DNA of 64,000 nucleotides from Anarhynchus alexandrinus (GCA_008711295.1 VUYV01000790.1:48292-112291); one strand, 5' to 3'; counted from the first letter of the stretch, positions 48,773-60,545 are shown. Notes: generated by a model not told the origin, from the letters alone. Numbers and translations: made by a program.

Positions 48773-51700
48773 ATGAATCAATAAAGATCACCCAGGGTTT
48801 TCACTGGATTAACACTGGATTTTTAGGGAGGATTCATCTGCTTTTTCTGTTACTATTTTCCCTTCTCAGCACAAGAGGAATCGGGGAAACTGTGTGGCAG
48901 TGCAGGACGCTGTCAGTGTTTCTAGCTCCCCTGCAGAAGGAGAGGGGTGCTGGAGGAACAAAAGCCTTTATATATAAGTAGGATGAAGCAGCTGACCTCC
49001 AAAGGAAAACTTTCAGAAGCACTTAAGGCAATGTTGTGTCCCGATCTCCGGTCAGGGGGATTTGAGCATCTGATTCCAGCTTGGAGAGCTGAGTCATGTG
49101 AAGGCTGCAAATCTGATTCTCCGTCTGTGACCAGACTTGTAGGCTTCAGTGCCAGGCAGGATTTGGCCTTATCCAGTCATCCAAAATGCATCTCCTTGTC
49201 TCAAGTGAAATCTAATTTGGCACTTTTTTTGAGATTTGGCCATCATTAATTATGCCTGCAATTAAAGGCATAATGTGGGCTCTGAGAGCTGATGAACTTG
49301 AGTCTGCTGCAGTCAGAAAAACATTTTGAGATGCCACTCTTACAGAAGATGTTTTACCTGACTCTTTATTAGGGACAAATCCTATTGGGCATTTGGCTCA
49401 AGAAATGACTAATAGTTACACAGGCTGTTTAAACACGACCTGAGAGATTATAGGTTGGCGATGCGTGTTAAACAAAACTATATTCTTCTGCAGAACTGAA
49501 ACGAAATTTAATCACGCAGCCAAAGCAGTGCCCCAAGAAGCAGTGAAACATGGAGCTAGCAGAAAGCTGGTAGCAGTTGTTTGCTGTCCTGTTATTAACT
49601 CTGGTTTTGTTACTTTAAAAAGCTGCCTCTTACTTACTTGGTTTTTCTAGCGTGATCTTACAAAGCGTAGCCCTCCTACTCCTCTTGGAAAAGCAGGAAA
49701 GCATATTAAGAGCACTGATAAAAGGTAAACAAACCGGGAGACACAAAGTTTCTTGATATGCTCTAATTGAGCTAGTTTCCTTACTTCGGCTTTGAAAAGG
49801 AACAGCCATGAGGCATTCTTGAGAGAGCCAAGTGAACTGCTGTTATCTCAAAAAGGTCTCCTTAATGTCTCGCTTGCGGGGGCTCCAAGTCTGCTCCGGC
49901 CATTGCCTGGAAGTCTAAGAAAAGAAGTCTACTGGCCTCTGTGATAAAGCACCCATTTTTAGGCCTTGGGAAGGATGGGGTTGTTGACAGTTCATTCCTG
50001 TGAAAATTCAGTGCGGTCCAGTCTCCTGATTGTAAATGGAAGGAATATATGGCAGCACTAATGCAAAAGGTATGTGATTAGATAGTCCCGTCTGCTATCT
50101 GCCCCAGCTTTCTGCTGATAGGCAGCTCTCGCTGGTGCTAAATGGGAGCCATCAGAGTTGCCAGACTGACGCCAGGCCCTTCATCAACTGCCTCGCAGAT
50201 AAGGGGAGAAGGCTGCAATCTTCACGTAACACAATGTTTCCCCAGTGGGTGAACTTGAGTATTCCTGGCTGCATCTTTCACAGACATCTTGCGGAGCCAG
50301 TGAGGGGATAATATATAGTTTCATACCGTAAGGAGTCCAAAAGTTCAGTGTAAGAGATCCTGTCGAAGCCACACGCGGCTCACGGTTATCTGCCTGGGCT
50401 TTAACCTTCTCTTGAACAAGACTAGATACGATGCCAGCAGAAGAAGACGTACCCCCTTGGACGGTGCCGGCGCTCCAGGCTCTGAGCCGCCCCGCATTCC
50501 TCGGCCGGCGGGAGCCTGCCCGGACGCAGCACGCCCTGCGCGGTACCTCGCCTCAAACCTCATGCTCGCGGTAGAGGCAAAAATAGAAAAAAATGATCTG
50601 CTGTAAAGGACCCACTTAGGCTCCGTGGGGTTGCTCCGAGAATGCGGTGACAAGGGTCCCCATCGCAGACTGGTGCTGGCTCTGCCCTTGCAGGTCAGCA
50701 GCCTCCAGTCATTAATGGTCTGAGCCCTGAAAGGCCACTGTAGGGCAGAGTGAAGATGGCTTCAGCACATACACGATGACGCCTCCAGGTTGCATGTTGC
50801 TCCAGTTTGTTCTCTGAGCTCTGTGTGTCAATACGTGGTCAGAATGGAGCAGTTTCTTGTTCACCTGAGACTTTGTGTAGCGGTCTTAGGGTTTGATCCA
50901 CAAACCTAGTGTGCAGACCCAAAGAGATGCTCTTCCATGGGCCTCCCACCCACATAATAGCCAAGTCTTTGGAGATGTAACCCAGCAAAATCAGCTGTCT
51001 CAACCCGTGTGGTCACTTCTGACTTCTGCTACTGCTTGGGAGCTGGAATAAGGGTCACAGCCTGTCTCTGCCCTTTGCTTGGGACATGGAGCAAGTGGAA
51101 GTAGATGCTCGTGGTCCCACAGCTGTCTCTGCAGGTTTCTAGGCATCTAGGTAGGCACAACAAAGTTTCCTCCACCATTAGCTCCACTGCATGCAGACAG
51201 CTCCAGTGAATAGTCCTTCTAAAGGCTCTTCCCTGTGGCTGTTAGGACTTAGGCAGCACATGAAGACCTTCATAAAACTTGTAAACCCTCCACAATGAAA
51301 AGTATTGCAATTAGGATCTCAGGTACACTGGTTCCAGTTAGACAGTCCAGAAAATGATTTGAAGGCCCCTATATGTTATACCATCAAATGCCAGCTGTTT
51401 CTAGGAATGTGCTGGAAGCACTGGGTAGACCTGAAAGCTACACAGACAATAGTATTTCCTCCTTAAGCCTTATCTTTTTCCACACCCTAGAAAAACCTTA
51501 CAGCTTATTCATTCATTAAAACAGAAGGGAACTTTCCTCTAATCTCTTCCCGGTGACTCATACGCTCTGTCAGAGCTGCCATCGGAGGCGTGACCACAGC
51601 GCGTGTCCGTTGACCCAAGTCTTCTCTGCTCTTTTTCAGCTTGGGTGCCCCCCAACAGTTGTTTTCATGGCAGAGTGGATTTCCACGCTGCCTACCTGGC

Positions 51701-52077
51701 CGCGTGCGTGCCAAGCAGTGGGATAACGCATGCAGCTGGTCCTCGGGGTAGAATATGAGTTACTTAGGTTTAAAGCAAACGTGTGCGTGCCTTCCTTTGG
51801 TACAAATAGGCTCTTGATCAGAAGGCCACCATCCCCATGGCCAAACGCGGTGTGACACAGCCAGGCGGGCAGCTCGCGAGGGACGGTGAGCACAGTGGTG
51901 TGCTTGATCAGAGCTATGTGTGGGCTCGTGTTAGTCATTGTTTGCAAGTATTTGAGTGATGGCCAGGGCTGATATAAACGTCTACAGAGCCTTCAAGATT
52001 CATAACTGTCGGCACAGAAGAGCCTCCTACTGAAAATCCTTAACCTTAAATCCTTAAATCCAGGAGTCAGTCCAAGC
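48773..52077. other. Unique stretch with conserved-looking parts
   Basis: No gene is recognised. An 8 bp inverted repeat lies at 49249-49274. The blocks at 49700-50150 are low in CpG and rich in short transcription-factor-like words. The section 50700-51480 is CpG-poor and may contain an old repeat with TAGGCATCTAGG-type words that I cannot classify. Confidence 0.5.
49249..49274. repeat. ATTATGCC inverted repeat with homeobox-like core
   Basis: ATTATGCC (49249-49256) and GGCATAAT (49267-49274) are perfect arms around the ten-base spacer TGCAATTAAA. The symmetry and TAAT content suit dimeric binding of POU or homeodomain proteins, though this is only inference. Confidence 0.4.
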
Positions 52078-52804
52078 ACAAATCCAGGCTAGGCAGGGAA
52101 TGGCTGGAGAGCAGCCCTGAGGAGAAGGACCTGGGGGAGCTGATCGATGAGAAGCTCAACATGAGCCAGCAATGTGCGATCGCAGCCCAGAAGGCCAACC
52201 GCATCCTGGGCTGCATCAGAAGAAGTGTGGCCAGCAGGGCGAGGGGGGGATTCTGCCCCTCTACTCCACTCTCGTGAGACCCCACCTGGAGTACTGCCTC
52301 CAGCTCTGGAGTCCCCAACATAAGAAGGACATGGACCTGTTGGAGCGTGTCCAGAGGAGGGCCACGAGGATGATCCGAGGGCTGGAGCACCTCTCCTATG
52401 AGGAGAGGCTGAAGGAGTTGGGGCTGTTCAGCCTGGAGAAGAGAAGGCTCCGGGGAGATCTTATTGCGGCCTTCCAGTCCCTAAAGGGGCTACAGGAGAG
52501 CTGGGGGAGGACTTTTTACTGGGGCATGGAGTGATAGGACAAGGGGGAATGGCTTGAAACTGGAAGAGGGCAGGTTTAGATTGAACATGAGGAAGAAGTT
52601 TTTCACTGTGAGGGTGGTGAGGCACTGGAACAGGTTGCCCAGAGAGGTTGTTGAGGCCCCATCCCTGGAGGTGTTCAAGGCCAGGCTGGACGTGGCCTTG
52701 GGCAACCTGGTCTGGTGGGAGGTGTCCCTGCGTATGGCAGGGGGGTTGGAACTCGATGATCTTCAAGGTCCTTTCCAACCTAAACCATTCTATGATTCTA
52801 TGAT
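52078..52804 (+). mobile_element. Longest CR1 LINE copy in the window
   Basis: This sense-oriented CR1, about 730 bp, runs from ACAAATCCAGGCTAGGCAGG through the ORF2 region after the reverse transcriptase core to two ATTCTATG units. The encoded order is [49 protein letters not shown], then [18 protein letters not shown] in a second frame. A 2 bp loss near 52484-52491 relative to the 11.4 kb copy shifts the frame between the two halves, so the copy is a pseudogene even apart from its missing 5' part. It carries the GGGCAACCTGGTCTGG group bases. It serves here as the reference for judging the other fragments and gaps. Confidence 0.97.
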
Positions 52805-53790
52805 TTACTGGCAGCTCTTTGCTGCCGGCACCCAGGGCAGGGCTGCGAGCGGCTCCCCGTCGGTCTGCTGGGAGGTCCCGCTGCAGCCCAGCCTCTCGGC
52901 CGGGGGTTCAGACAAGCCACATCGTCAGACATGACAAGTGGTAGGTGTGAAACTCAGTTAAACCGAACAGATCTGCAAACAGGAAAAAAAAATAGGGGTG
53001 ATATTCGCGGCAAACATCGCGCTTGGTAAATAACATGCCTCAGCTCACTGCGCTGCGTTTAGTTGGTGCTTGTTTTGTTCTGCCGTGTGCTTTTCTTCCT
53101 CTGTCTTTTTTTTAAAAAAACTGTCTTGTACTTGTTTTTATTGTCTTTTGCATGGAGTAACTGTACGCCAGTAGTTCTGCAGCAACATAACTGTGAGATT
53201 TCGCATTAAGTTTGTTTCTGATTTCTTTTACCTTGCCAATTTAACGAGCCGTGTGAAGCTGGAAATAAATCTGAGTGGTTTCTTGAAATGTACAATTCAG
53301 GTGCAATGCATTGCTTAATATAAAAAAGAAACGAGCATCATTTGGGGGGACCGGTGCATGGTACTACCTGTAACATCCGATGCACGGCTGTCTCAGTCCA
53401 GTGCATCACCTCCTCCAGCCAGAGGAAAAGAGCCAAAAGAGTGTCCAGAAAGGCAAAAAGAAATAAAAATGCACTTCTTGCATGCCTGCTGGGACTCCGT
53501 ATTTCTGCATGTGTTAGGACGGGTTTTAGAAGCAAATTTAGAATTTCAACTGTCACTTTCACACCTGAAAGAAGTAGGGCGAGACGTGCTTACGGGGGAA
53601 AGCTGTCTCATCGGACGGTACAACCACCAGATATTATGGACGTTCTGTCCGACGCTGATGCAGTGGAGTGTGGGCCATTCGTTTCTGGAAGCAAATTTGA
53701 AAGCCAAGTTTAAACACGCAGACCACTGTTTATTTCAGTGAATCATGCATGCTTCAGCCCTGATCCTGCTAGCTCCAGAACATCTCCTGG

Positions 53791-53806
53791 GAGATCTCGA
53801 GATCTC
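53791..53806. repeat. 16 bp perfect palindrome GAGATCTCGAGATCTC
   Basis: The sequence is both a perfect palindrome and a tandem of GAGATCTC. It is preceded by ATCTCCTGGGAGAT, which is itself nearly symmetric. Confidence 0.85.
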
Positions 53807-54071
53807 TCACTGATAATGCAGTTATCCCTTTTCAATTGGAAGACTGAGGCGGCAGCTCTGTTGCTCGGAGAATTGCAAGAGAGGGCTCAGTGGTTTGGGT
53901 TCTGCTTATGAAAACCCATTAGGGGCTAGCTCACCCCGTTAATTGCCCAAGTAGCATCTTGCAACGTGCGTAGAGGTGCACAAACAAGTGGTTACGTGAA
54001 CAACAGATGCAGTTAAACACATGCACAGCCAGGGGTTGTTTCTGCATGTTTGCTTGCTGCTTATATCACAG

Positions 54072-54272
54072 GAAGAGTTTAAGGAGCTGACTTCAAGACC
54101 ATCACCATTTGCAGCAGCAGAACCCATCCACGTGGGAGATGACCACAGCCACAGCGTTACATTTTCTCCCATCATGTTGTCCATTTCCAGCCCGGTGGAA
54201 AGCTCAGAGCTGCCAGTGGCAGGACTCTCGGGGATTTCTATGGGTTTTGAATCCAGCCCTGATTTACTTTAA
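54072..54272 (+). other. Very weak candidate terminal exon
   Basis: An AG at 54070-54071 after CTTATATCAC opens a frame of 66 residues, phase 0, to a stop at 54270-54272. The peptide is acidic and Ser/Pro-rich (begins EEFKELTSRPSPFAAAEP, ends GFESSPDLL) and looks more protein-like than its neighbours. There is no strong polypyrimidine tract, no nearby AATAAA, no partner exon and no recognised family, so chance is the likelier explanation. Confidence 0.1.
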
Positions 54273-54760
54273 ATCATTCATCACCTTTTTCTTTTTATTC
54301 AGGCAGAGCAGATGTTGGTGCTAACCATTGGGCAAGATCTGATAAACCCAGCACAAGCGGGGTCCCTTATGAAGCAACAGCAGTGCATACCTGTATTCGG
54401 GAGGTTTTATCTCTTTCTTTCACCATACCTCCTGTTAGTTGCTTGGCAACTAGAATAATATTATCGCACACACACGTGTTATATTAGGTCTTACCTGCAG
54501 TTAGAATTTATCATTTTCATTTAGCAGATTCAAACCTTGCCGTTTTGAATAGTGCACTAGTTGCCGTACGGAGCAGATGCCAAAAAGGAGGTAGTTCACA
54601 GCGTTAAAGAAATGACTCACATTCTTACACACTCGACAGGATTAGACATTTCACTCTTTAATGCTTAAATGGAAGGTCATTAAAACAACCCTGTGGTTTG
54701 GGGAGGATAGCAGTTCCATAATACGCTTATTTTGGTGGCAAGGGAAAAGCTTGGTTTGAC

Positions 54761-54886
54761 GCCAGGCTGGACGTGGCCTTGGGCAACCTGGGCTGGTGGG
54801 AGGTGTGCCTGCCTATGGCAGGGGGGTTGGAACTCGATGATCTTCAAGGTCCTTTCCAACCTAAACCATTCTATGATTCTATGACT
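54761..54886 (+). mobile_element. CR1 LINE 3' fragment
   Basis: This sense-oriented CR1 terminus, about 126 bp, starts at GCCAGGCTGGACGTGGCCTT and ends in two ATTCTATG units, after which the repeat degrades to ATGACTCTG. It carries the GGGCAACCTGGGCTGG bases shared with the 27.0 kb copy. Confidence 0.95.
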
Positions 54887-56461
54887 CTGCATGGGTTCAC
54901 ACTATATGATCCCAGAACAGAGCAGCACTGCCTCTGTCTTCTATCGGGGGGTGCAGTCGGTCTTTGTTGACTCTGTTCTTGCTTTGTGGTGGCCAACCAT
55001 GTCTCAGAGAAGCGGGGACTTCACTGAGACTATTTAGGATTTATACCGTTGTCCTGGCAGGGCCCTCCTGCAGCTCAGAAGCTGGTGGTGCCTCAGGCAG
55101 GCGCAGGAGAGCCCCTGCTCTAAGAGCGCGCAGTCCGGGGCTCAGACAAAATAAGGGATATGGGAAACACTGGGGAGAGATCAAGGCTCGAGGGAGACTG
55201 TTATGTTTTACACAGGGTCAGCGGTCATCGTGTTTCCCAGAGAGAGGTTTTAGAAAGCCATTGGTACTCCCCGACACCTCTGGAGGTACAGTCCTTTATG
55301 TTTATTATGGTAATAAAAATAATTTGCTTCATGAGCAGCAGAAATAACGAAGCTCTGGTTTCCTCTGCGTTTTTGCCTTGTGATGTGATAACAAAGAAAG
55401 TGCAGGCTCCAGTTCAAGCTTTTTCTGACATGGTGTTTCCATCCTGCCAGTGGATTCTTTGGCGTCGCATCTTCTGAGCTGGTGGTTTGGCCTTTCCCCG
55501 GCAGCGGTGCGCAGAGGCTGTCCTCCTCCCGGCTGCGGTGTTCGCAGAGCCCGTTAGGCGCGGTACAGCTGCGCCTGCCGTGCTGCTGCTGACTTCGATG
55601 GTGATTGACCCGTGATTTTACAAATCCCTGCCATGGTTGTGAGGAACACGTGCACGTGTGCGCACATCCACCGAGAAGGAGTACATAAGCTTTTGTTTTC
55701 TTAGAAGACCAGATTAAAACATGAGAAGTGCTGTATATTGGATAAGGCCATGTAAAGCACTATCTCCCAGTTTCCCAAATTGCGGCCAGGGAAGGGCTTG
55801 GGAGGAGGTTGGAGTGGCAGCGGTGGGGCTGGCTGACCCTGCGGCTGAGCAGGACATGGGAAGCACGTGCCGAAAGCAGCAGCCGCCTGGGGCTGGGTGC
55901 TGTTACAGGGTACAAAGTATCTGCAGCAGTTTGAGGAAAAGCACCGTGAAAATCGTTTTCACAGCTAAGCATCCCCATACATCTGAAATACGTCAGTCTG
56001 TGTCTCTATCCCGGACGCCAACTGTTGCTTCAGTCTGATGGAGCTGTGAGCAATTCATAAACCCAAATGCCTTTCGCCTTCTAATGGAGTGGTTGGAGCT
56101 GAGGGGTGGATGATGAAACGTGTTTCTCTTTAATCTGCCCGGATTAGGCATGTTTCATTGCTCACTGGGAAGAAACTTCAACGGGATAAGTGATGTTAAC
56201 AGCAACTAATCTGATGGTGCCAAAGCAAGTTCCTACAGATCAGTCACATGAAGCTGGTGGAAGAGGCAAAGCTTTGCTCTGCAGTGAGCAAGGGGAATGC
56301 TTTCCCCGTCTGTCAGCTGAAATACGTGGACAATACGTTGTGAAGGCCAAGGGCGAGTATAAATGTTCATGGTGAAGGTACCGGCCCTGATCCGTGGGCA
56401 AACGATGATTTCGTTTAAGTATAGGGAAGAAAATAGAGGTGACCTACCACAGTGTTTGTTG
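54887..56461. other. Unique non-coding stretch
   Basis: No gene is recognised. The frames 54964-55347 and 55160-55477 overlap in different phases without domains. Confidence 0.5.
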
Positions 56462-56752
56462 GGGGAGGGTTTAATGGCAAGGAGAGGCAGTTATGATACC
56501 GAAATGAAGCTGCTGTGCTTTCTTGATGGTGGAGGTACTAGAAGAAAGTGAAACCTGTTGTTAATTGGAGATTTTGAGTGAAAGATGTGTTGTTTTAAAA
56601 ATTNGGTTATGGGGAGGGCTTAATGCCAAGGAGAGGCAGTTATGATATCGAAATGAAGCTGCTGTGCTTTCTTGATGGTGGAGGTACTAGAAGAAAGTGA
56701 AACCTGTTGTTAATTGGAGATTTTGAGTGAAAGATGTGTTGTTTTAAAAATT
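56462..56752. repeat. 142 bp direct duplication around a single N
   Basis: Positions 56462-56603 and 56611-56752 are both 142 bp and differ by eye at only three bases, all within the first 38. The copies are separated by an N at 56604 and six bases. A gap flanked by near-identical ends is the usual signature of two unmerged alleles or an overlapping contig end, so this is probably not a real tandem repeat. Confidence 0.93.
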
Positions 56753-57019
56753 ACTGATTTTTTAGGCTCAAGTCTATTTTGGGAGGTGGGGAGGGTGGAA
56801 AATGCCATTTTATGGTTTTTGAGTGCGTGGAGTTGAACACTTGGCTTGCGCCGTTTCTTGCTTCACCAAGATGTCTATCAATTTTATAAGTTTTAAAAAG
56901 GAAAAGAACTAAACCCCCCTGTTCATACCAGATCCATACCAGAAGGGCACATGTTTAACCTTTTCTGTTGGTCTCACAACTGTGTGTCGTTTTCGCCTGC
57001 ATCCCATTTCGAAATTGGT
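56753..57019. other. Unique non-coding stretch
   Basis: I see no gene or repeat here. Confidence 0.5.
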
Positions 57020-57101
57020 GCCAGATTCTGGTTTTGCCTTCTCTAGCACAGATCCAGAGCAACTCCATTGGCTTCAGGTGTCACTCAGAGAGAGATCTGG
57101 C
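57020..57101. repeat. Short ancient inverted-repeat element
   Basis: The segment begins GCCAGATTCTGG and ends AGATCTGGC, with perfect 7 bp terminal arms (57020-57026 and 57095-57101). The centre contains GATCCAGAGCAACTCCATTG and GCTTCAGGTGTCACTCAG. This layout resembles an old amniote repeat in which CCATTGACTTCAGTGG-like cores lie between CCAGATTCTG ends. I do not assign a name. No coding capacity. Confidence 0.5.
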
Positions 57102-57459
57102 ACACAGTCGTCATCTTTTTCTGTTTCCTTGCGAGATTTGGACCTGTCTGTAGGTTGGATGTTGTACTTGCCTTCATATAGTCTAAATATCACCTCATCA
57201 ACTACCAAAGTAGCTCTTAGCCTCTTCCTGTGACCCCTGTACGTTGCCTGCTGCCGGACACCCTTGGTCGTATCAGAAGTGGCTTCAGCCTGAGAGTCTC
57301 ATCCTGTGCCTGGAGTGACATTTAAAGGCGAATGGGCAGCACAGGGTACAGCTGTGCTTTCATACACATTGGCTGCTTGAATTGGACCTTAGACTCCCAA
57401 ATAACAGAACCGGGTTTCTCTTAAAACCTGAAGCTTATGTTCTGCAGAACCTGATGGGG
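57102..57459. other. Unique non-coding stretch
   Basis: No gene is recognised. Confidence 0.45.
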
Positions 57460-57545
57460 CCAGTAGAGCAAATGTTGATACCAAAGGACTGTCTCAACCT
57501 CCTGACTTCCAGCTCTGTGCCTTAACCACAGGGCCACCTCTTGTC
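57460..57545 (-). repeat. MIR/CORE-SINE head remnant
   Basis: The minus strand reads GGCCCTGTGGTTAAGGCACA, GAGCTGGAAGTCAGGAGGTT, GAGACAGTCC. This matches the tRNA-derived head of MIR-type SINEs, including a decayed A-box (TGGTTAAGGCAC) and B-box position (GGTTGAGACAGTCC). It is an inactive remnant, not a tRNA gene. Confidence 0.6.
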
Positions 57546-60429
57546 CCCTTTGATACGACCGTTTATTTGTAGACCAAAAGGAAGCTGATGAAAGGCACCA
57601 AACAGCATTCAACTCGGAGAAAGCATCTGCTGTGCGTACAGACCTCCATTCAACCAAGCGCCAGGACGGGCAGACCGGACCGTTGTGTTAAACAGCTCCT
57701 CTGTGCCACCGCAGAGATGGTGGCGTTTCCGTGGTGGATAATCGCTACGTGTGCTTTGGAAGGCTCTCGGGGATGAAAAGGCTTTATGCAATTGTAGATT
57801 ATTTTTTTTCCCCCTCTCAGGCCAGCATTTGGCTTGGACTATCCGAAGCAGTTAAGTTTATTAATAGTCTGTTTCTGGTGCCGAAGTGACTCCGTAGAGG
57901 GGAGTTATTCCATGCAAAACAAAACAGGAAAAGAAAACAATGTCCAAGTCCTCCGTTCTGGAGGGGCGCTCAGAGAGCAGCATTGTTCCACCTTCTCACG
58001 TGAAGCAGAGGAGACCTACGACAGAGCAGCCCTTGCGGGAGGAGCGCGCTGTGGTCCAGCACAGAGACGCTCTGCGGCGGGAGGGACATAGAGACTCATT
58101 CAGGAATGAAATGTGACTGCCTCTTTTGAAAATGAGCCTGTTCCTGGCCAAGTCACTGGCTTAAGCATTCAGCAAGAGAATTAAAAGGGGGGAACTTCAC
58201 AGGCAGCAGCACAGTCTGTTATTTGATGGAATCCAAGTGCTCGTACCCTTGGAAGGCAGCAGCATACGTGAATTCCCATCATCATCCATGATGTATGTGC
58301 CCAACGGCGAGACTTGGTCCATCTACAAAAGTGCAGTGTAGCTTTTAAGTGTCTCTTAAACCTGAGCTCTTCTGTTTGGGAACAAGTTCACTCCTTTTCA
58401 GCCTTCTGCCATCGGTTTCCATCCTCAGTCAGCGCTGCTGGTTTCCCACCTTACACACAGCTCGTGGGCGGGCGCTTGCAGACACAGGGAGAAAGTGCAT
58501 CGGGATGGCAGAGGAGATAGAGGAGACCTGGGTGAAGAAAACAGTTGAGGAACAGTCAGATGGATGGCTGTTCTTCCAGGGACTGTGATGATTAAAGGAA
58601 ACCTCTCAGCTCAGGAGAGCCCACGAGGAGGATGCTGTTTCTTTTCGCAACTGATGTTATGGGGTTTTTTTTGATTATGACTTCCAAGTCTTCTTCCCAT
58701 CCTGGCTAATAAAGCTCCGTGGGCTGAAAAGGACACGGATAGACAAAGTAGGTTTGCTCCAGCTCTCCCTAGTAAGCAACCTGGCGTTGTGAAACACTGG
58801 AGACAGTTGCTCATTAGACAAATAAAGCGTGGAACTTTTCCCATGGCAGGGAGTTCTCCCTAGAAACCTTCTTCATCATGAAAAACCCAACATCATCCGG
58901 CTCCTGCCTTTCCCCTCCTCTGCCTAAATATAAAATATTCTTCACATGCCTTGTTCCGCTGGGATTCTGCGGCGGTTTGAGCATGGCTGGCTTTTTTCAC
59001 TGCCGTATTTCAACATATGCCCCTTATGACAGACAGCAATGTGCCTTTCATCAGTTTTAGCTCTTGGGTTAATTTTGCCTACGGAGGAAGAATAAGCTGT
59101 AAACATCCCTCGGACAGAGGCGCTGAAGTCTGAGATGAATTTGGGGAATTTACGGTCTTACAAAATGGCGTGAATTTTAGTGACAGTGCAAGGTATCCAC
59201 TTAATGACAACTTCAAGTTCCAGCAATTCCAGTAAGGAAGTTTTATAACGACATTAAATCTGGGATAAAAATGGGTTATTGGCAATTGCAAAGTTTTGGG
59301 GAAAAGGTTTGTTCTAGTTCTGAATAAAGCAAGTGATTTACAATTTTTCTGGGAAATGAGGATTTGAACAAAAATGTTGGTTTGGTTGAATGCATGGTTG
59401 GGTTTGCTCTCAAAACTTTGTAGCATTTTAAAAATAGAATGAAGTGTCGTTTAGAAATGGAGATGATTTCAACTCAAAGTGTCAAAAAGCTTCATTTGGA
59501 AAGGCTTTGAATTTTCTCGTAATAGGAATTCAGCATCCGTATTATAAGGACGTGACCAACCTTGGGCTGGCGCAGGTCCGAGACGGCTAATTTTGAATCT
59601 TTAACTTGAAATCACTCATCTGGGTGGAGGAGCGCATGACCCATCACCAGCGAAGTCTGAGGGAGGGCGAGCTGGCGCTGGGCACCAGGTAGGCTGCGAG
59701 GCAAATTAACTCGTTATGCCACAGGCTCGTCAGCTCCCTTTGAACACCACAAAATTCCTACTTGTTAGTCACTATTTATACAGTTGCACACAGATTCTTT
59801 CTTAAGCATTCACATATTTTATGAAGTTAGAAAAGACTTTTAAGATGCAAAAAGCCTGATGTTTTTAATGAGTTTAACAATAAACAGGCAGAGACTAAAG
59901 TGTGCATAGTCCTCGGGTCAAACCCGCACCGAATTTCCACTGGCCTCAGCACAGAGTAGCTTGAAGCCTGTGCTTTCGCTTCCAGATCACGCTGGGCTGG
60001 TGAAGACAGAGTTTTCACTGATGCTTCACACATAAATGAAGAATTTTGGAGTACTGGGGGTCACTGAGAGCTCGCTAACGGCTCATCGGCACGTGCTGGG
60101 ACGCCGCTTTGGTTTATTTTATCCAGAGGAACTCTTTTGTTCGATGTGTCCAGGGCAGCGCGGTGCAGAACTGGCAGCAGAAAACTTTCTTCACATTTAA
60201 CTGAGGCAGATTAAGGGTCACTCCGTGAAAGCGCAGATCTGCAGCAGAGGCATCGCACCCACTGCAGGGAGAGGAGCTCCGAGTGAAGAGCTGGCAGGGG
60301 AAGACCCCGACGCAATGGCAGAAAGATCATTCAGAAATAGTCATAAAACGCAAGAAGAACCTTTAAATATTTATTAAAAACAAAGTTTGAATGTTAATTC
60401 CCCCTCACACATCACCCGTGAAAGAGATT
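57546..60429. other. Unique non-coding stretch
   Basis: No gene is recognised. A T-rich run lies at 57802-57816. A segment at about 59885-60000 may be a further old repeat (AATTTCCACTGGCCTCAGCA) but is too weak to call. Confidence 0.5.
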
Positions 60430-60545
60430 CTAGAGATGAGGAAATGAAACCACAAAGCCAGTAAGTGATTTGCCCGAGGCCTCAGCCGTAAATCAGGCTC
60501 TGAACTTGAGATCCTGCTCCCTCCATCCCCTCTCCTGACTCCGTT
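60430..60545 (-). repeat. MIR-like SINE remnant
   Basis: The plus strand order is AGAGATGAGGAAATGAAACC, AAGCCAGTAAGTGATTTGCC, CTCAGCCGTAAATCAGGCTC and GAACTTGAGATCCTGCTCCC. It parallels the reverse complement of MIR (GATGAGGAAACTGAGG, AAGTAACTTGCCC, CACAGCTAGTAAGTGG, GAACCCAGG). It is the clearest ancient SINE in the window. Confidence 0.65.

Larger units (their letters stand above)
52805..54760. other. Unique non-coding stretch
   Basis: No convincing gene. Two overlapping frames at 53342-53741 (123 and 127 codons) have no domain. A 16 bp palindrome lies at 53791-53806, and a weak exon candidate at 54072-54272 is listed separately. A T8-A7 run occurs near 53107-53120. Confidence 0.5.

Noticed and set aside
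50700..51480. Possible old repeat or LTR remnant
   Set aside because: CpG-poor with TAGGCA-type words, but no terminal repeats, primer site or coding motif could be identified.
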